A DNA stretch of 7,845 nucleotides. Source: DATDOO01 sp035293245. GTDB lineage: Bacteria > Pseudomonadota > Gammaproteobacteria > Methylococcales > Methylococcaceae. This document shows, piece after piece, positions 6,283 to 7,845 of this stretch; the first letter of the stretch is position 1; every line of letters begins with the position of its first letter. Both the position numbers and the translations under genes were made by a program. Under the pieces are notes generated by a model. That model was given only the letters and a program-made list of their open reading frames with translations. It ran no database searches and was not told the origin of the DNA. Location: NCBI GenBank assembly GCA_035293245.1, contig DATDOO010000225.1:1-7845 (forward strand), read 5' to 3'.

Positions 6283-7022
6283 GCATGGATACGGAATCGC
6301 TGGAACAGGTATTGCGCAGCCAGCCCGTCTGGCGCGGGCGGCGTTCGCAGGGGAAGTCCTGGCCGGTGATCGCCACGGGTTTTGCCGAACTGGATGCCCT
6401 GTTGCCGGGAGGCGGCTGGCCGTTGGGCAGCGTGATGGAAATCGGCCTGCCGTGCTGGGGCGCCGGCGAATTGCGCCTGCTGTTGCCGGCCATGGCTGCC
6501 CTCGCGCAAGCCGGGCGCTGGATTGCCTGGGTGGCGCCGCCTTATCAGCCCTATGCGCCGGGACTGATCCAGGCCGGCATCGACCTGGCTTATTTCCTGG
6601 CGGTGGAGGCGCGGGAAGGCGACATTCCCTGGAGCCTGGAAAAAATCTTGCGCAGCGGCCGCTGCGGCATGGCGCTGGCCTGGCCGGAGCGGCTGGCCGA
6701 CCACCAAGCCCGGCGCCTGCAATTGGCCGCCGAGGAGGGCGGGGCGCTGGCGGTGCTGTTTCCCCTGCAAACCGGCGGCGCCCGCCATGCGGCGCTGCGC
6801 CTCGCGCTGCGGCCGGCGGGGGAGGGGCTAAGGGTGGAGATTCTCAAGTGCCGCGGCAGCTTGCACCGCGCGTCTTTATTGTTGAATCCAGAGGGTTCTT
6901 TCGGTCGACCATCCCGGCCGCTTGCGGGGAGAAAAGAAGATCCCCTCCTTGCCAAGGAGGGCTGGCGCGTAGCGCCGGGGTGGTCGAACGGCGTTGATGG
7001 ATGCTCCGGCGTAAGGAAATGA
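6279..7022 (+). CDS. imuA: Translesion synthesis-associated protein ImuA
   Basis: A 247-residue RecA-like accessory protein of SOS mutagenesis. In characterised systems ImuA-type proteins work with ImuB and the polymerase DnaE2. The RecA-like core begins at VIATGFAELDALLPGGGWPLGSV (30-52) and ends near LRVEILKCRG (184-193). The region corresponding to the RecA P-loop reads GLPCWGAGELRL (56-67) and lacks the GKT/GKS signature, so ATP hydrolysis of the RecA type is doubtful. The start overlaps the lexA stop by ATGA and has no strong Shine-Dalgarno sequence, suggesting coupled translation. The C-terminal tail is odd: about residues 208-237 are encoded by hairpin-rich repeat sequence (6902-6990) and read DPLLAKEGWRVAPGWSN near the end. 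This tail of about 40 residues is unlikely to belong to the ancestral protein. Family assignment rests on core features and the lexA/imuB context. Confidence 0.88.
   Translation: MSMDTESLEQVLRSQPVWRGRRSQGKSWPVIATGFAELDALLPGGGWPLGSVMEIGLPCWGAGELRLLLPAMAALAQAGRWIAWVAPPYQPYAPGLIQAGIDLAYFLAVEAREGDIPWSLEKILRSGRCGMALAWPERLADHQARRLQLAAEEGGALAVLFPLQTGGARHAALRLALRPAGEGLRVEILKCRGSLHRASLLLNPEGSFGRPSRPLAGRKEDPLLAKEGWRVAPGWSNGVDGCSGVRK
6902..6990. repeat. Hairpin-rich repeat element inside the imuA 3' end
   Basis: The ends form imperfect 16-bp inverted repeats: CGGTCGACCATCCCGG (6902-6917) and CCGGGGTGGTCGAACG (6975-6990), matching at 14 of 16 positions. Inside are two perfect hairpins: CCCTCCTT-GCC-AAGGAGGG (6943-6961) and GGCGC-GTA-GCGCC (6964-6976). 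The compact size, terminal inverted repeats and internal palindromes resemble a dispersed MITE- or REP-type element. I see no clear target-site duplication. The element is open in the imuA frame and is translated. Confidence 0.7.
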
Positions 7023-7031
7023 GACGCGGCC

Positions 7032-7845
7032 ATGGTTGCGAATGCTCGGGAACCTTTCCCCGTCCAGGAAGCCGCTCCGACGGATAGCGGAGCTTTCTAT
7101 CCCCCTTTTCCAAAGGGGGGAGCCAAGCCGGCTTCCATCCGAATTCTCCCCGTCGCCGAACCGCGGACGGTAGAGCAGCGGCTCTGGCTGTGCGCCCATT
7201 TTCCCGACCTGGCCCTGGAAGTGCTGGGTCTCGATCCGTCCTTGCCCGTGGCGGCGGTGGAGGAGCGGAAAGGCCGTCCCTGCCTGCATGCGGTCTCCCC
7301 AGCGGCGCGGCAGGCCGGGGTGGAAGCGGGCATGGCGCTGGCCGCCGCCCGCGCCCTGTGTCCCGGCCTGATCGTCCAGCCGCGCGATCCGCTGGCGGAA
7401 AAACAGGCCCTCGAGCAGCTGGCGGAAACGGGACTGGATTTCACTCCCTGGGTCAGCCTGGACCAGCCGGGGAGTCTTCTGCTGGAAATCCGCGCCAGCC
7501 TCAAGCTGTTCGGCGGGGTGGAGAGGCTGCGGGAAAAGCTGCGCCGGCGGCTTCTGGAGCAGGGACACCACTCCGTCATTGCCGTCGCCCCGTCGGCCGA
7601 GGCCGGCGGCTTGCTGGCGCGGCTTGGCGCGGAAGCGGTGGTGGAAGAACGGGAGGCGCTGCGCTCGGTTCTGGGCGGCGTACCGGTGGCGGCTTTGCTT
7701 GTGGAGGACAAGACCTTGCGTCGGCTGTTCAAAACCGGCATCCGCCGCCTGGCCGACCTGTGGCGCCTGCCCCGCGACGGGCTGGCGCGGCGCTATGGAA
7801 CGGAATTCCTGCGCCGGCTGGATGGGCTGGCCGGCGCGGAAACCC
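7032..7845 (+). CDS. imuB: ImuB, Y-family polymerase-like mutasome protein (3' end missing)
   Basis: The first 271 residues of a protein that usually has about 450-500, cut by the window edge. ImuB is a non-catalytic Y-family homologue that links the SOS mutasome to the beta clamp and DnaE2. The Y-family core starts at LWLCAHFPDLALEVLG (51-66), where polymerases have the IDMD-type metal motif; no acidic pair is present here. It continues with GVEAGMALAAARALCPGL (96-113), FTPWVSLDQPGSLLLEI (137-153), ASLKLFGG (155-162) and a helix-hairpin-helix-like stretch around GIRRLADLWRLPRDGLARRYG (236-256). The second catalytic Asp-Glu is Asp144-Gln145, so polymerase activity is not expected. The first 50 residues are an unusual extension, partly encoded by a repeat hairpin. 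The ATG at 7032 is the only standard start between the imuA stop and the core. It has no strong Shine-Dalgarno sequence and lies 9 nt after the imuA stop, suggesting reinitiation. Confidence 0.92.
   Translation, partial: MVANAREPFPVQEAAPTDSGAFYPPFPKGGAKPASIRILPVAEPRTVEQRLWLCAHFPDLALEVLGLDPSLPVAAVEERKGRPCLHAVSPAARQAGVEAGMALAAARALCPGLIVQPRDPLAEKQALEQLAETGLDFTPWVSLDQPGSLLLEIRASLKLFGGVERLREKLRRRLLEQGHHSVIAVAPSAEAGGLLARLGAEAVVEEREALRSVLGGVPVAALLVEDKTLRRLFKTGIRRLADLWRLPRDGLARRYGTEFLRRLDGLAGAET
7101..7119. repeat. Palindromic hairpin inside the imuB 5' end
   Basis: CCCCCTTT-TCC-AAAGGGGG is a perfect 8-bp stem with a 3-nt loop, the same geometry as the hairpin at 6943-6961. It is translated as PPFPKGG in the ImuB extension. 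It resembles the C/T-rich core of common dispersed bacterial palindromes. Whether it belongs to the same insertion as 6902-6990 is unclear. Confidence 0.6.

Noticed and set aside
6954..6961. AAGGAGGG as a ribosome-binding site for a gene after it
   Set aside because: No start codon lies at suitable spacing downstream, and the sequence is the 3' arm of a perfect hairpin.

Overview
The window is high-GC bacterial chromosome with tightly packed genes, a LexA that matches E. coli LexA at every catalytic position, and an E. coli-like SOS box. This points to a GC-rich gammaproteobacterium. A methanotroph-like (Methylococcales) background is possible from the style of the dispersed palindromic repeats, but that is inference only. 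I found six protein genes (five complete, one cut by the right edge), no RNA genes, no CRISPR array and no transposase.

Left part (1-2922): a pair of inverted palindromic repeats (45-77 and 121-156) lies just beyond the 3' end of a minus-strand single-domain VOC (glyoxalase-fold) gene (167-562). A 327-bp gene-free divergent region (563-889) separates it from a plus-strand two-gene unit. That unit is a signal-peptide-bearing protein-L-isoaspartate O-methyltransferase (890-1633), whose stop codon overlaps the GTG start of an APC-family 12-TM permease (1630-2922).

Middle part (2923-5514): the permease converges on a minus-strand glycogen/alpha-glucan phosphorylase, glgP (3022-5514). The roughly 100-bp gap is filled by a second, different inverted-repeat pair (2963-3024). 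The phosphorylase stop codon is the last triplet of this repeat.

Right part (5515-7845): a lexA-imuA-imuB operon, divergent from glgP. A LexA box (5643-5662) overlaps the predicted lexA -10 element. lexA and imuA overlap by ATGA. imuA and imuB are in the same reading frame and separated only by a TGA and three codons. This is the known SOS mutasome cassette: LexA represses, and ImuA and ImuB support error-prone translesion synthesis, normally with DnaE2, which would be expected just beyond the right edge. The most unusual feature is at the imuA/imuB junction. Hairpin-rich repeat sequence (6902-6990 and 7101-7119) is translated there as part of the ImuA C-terminus and the ImuB N-terminal extension, which suggests that small palindromic elements invaded the junction and were kept open in frame.

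No wholly new system is evident. The clearest novel-looking signals are the repeat-invaded imuA/imuB junction and the presence of three structurally different palindromic repeat families in under 8 kb.
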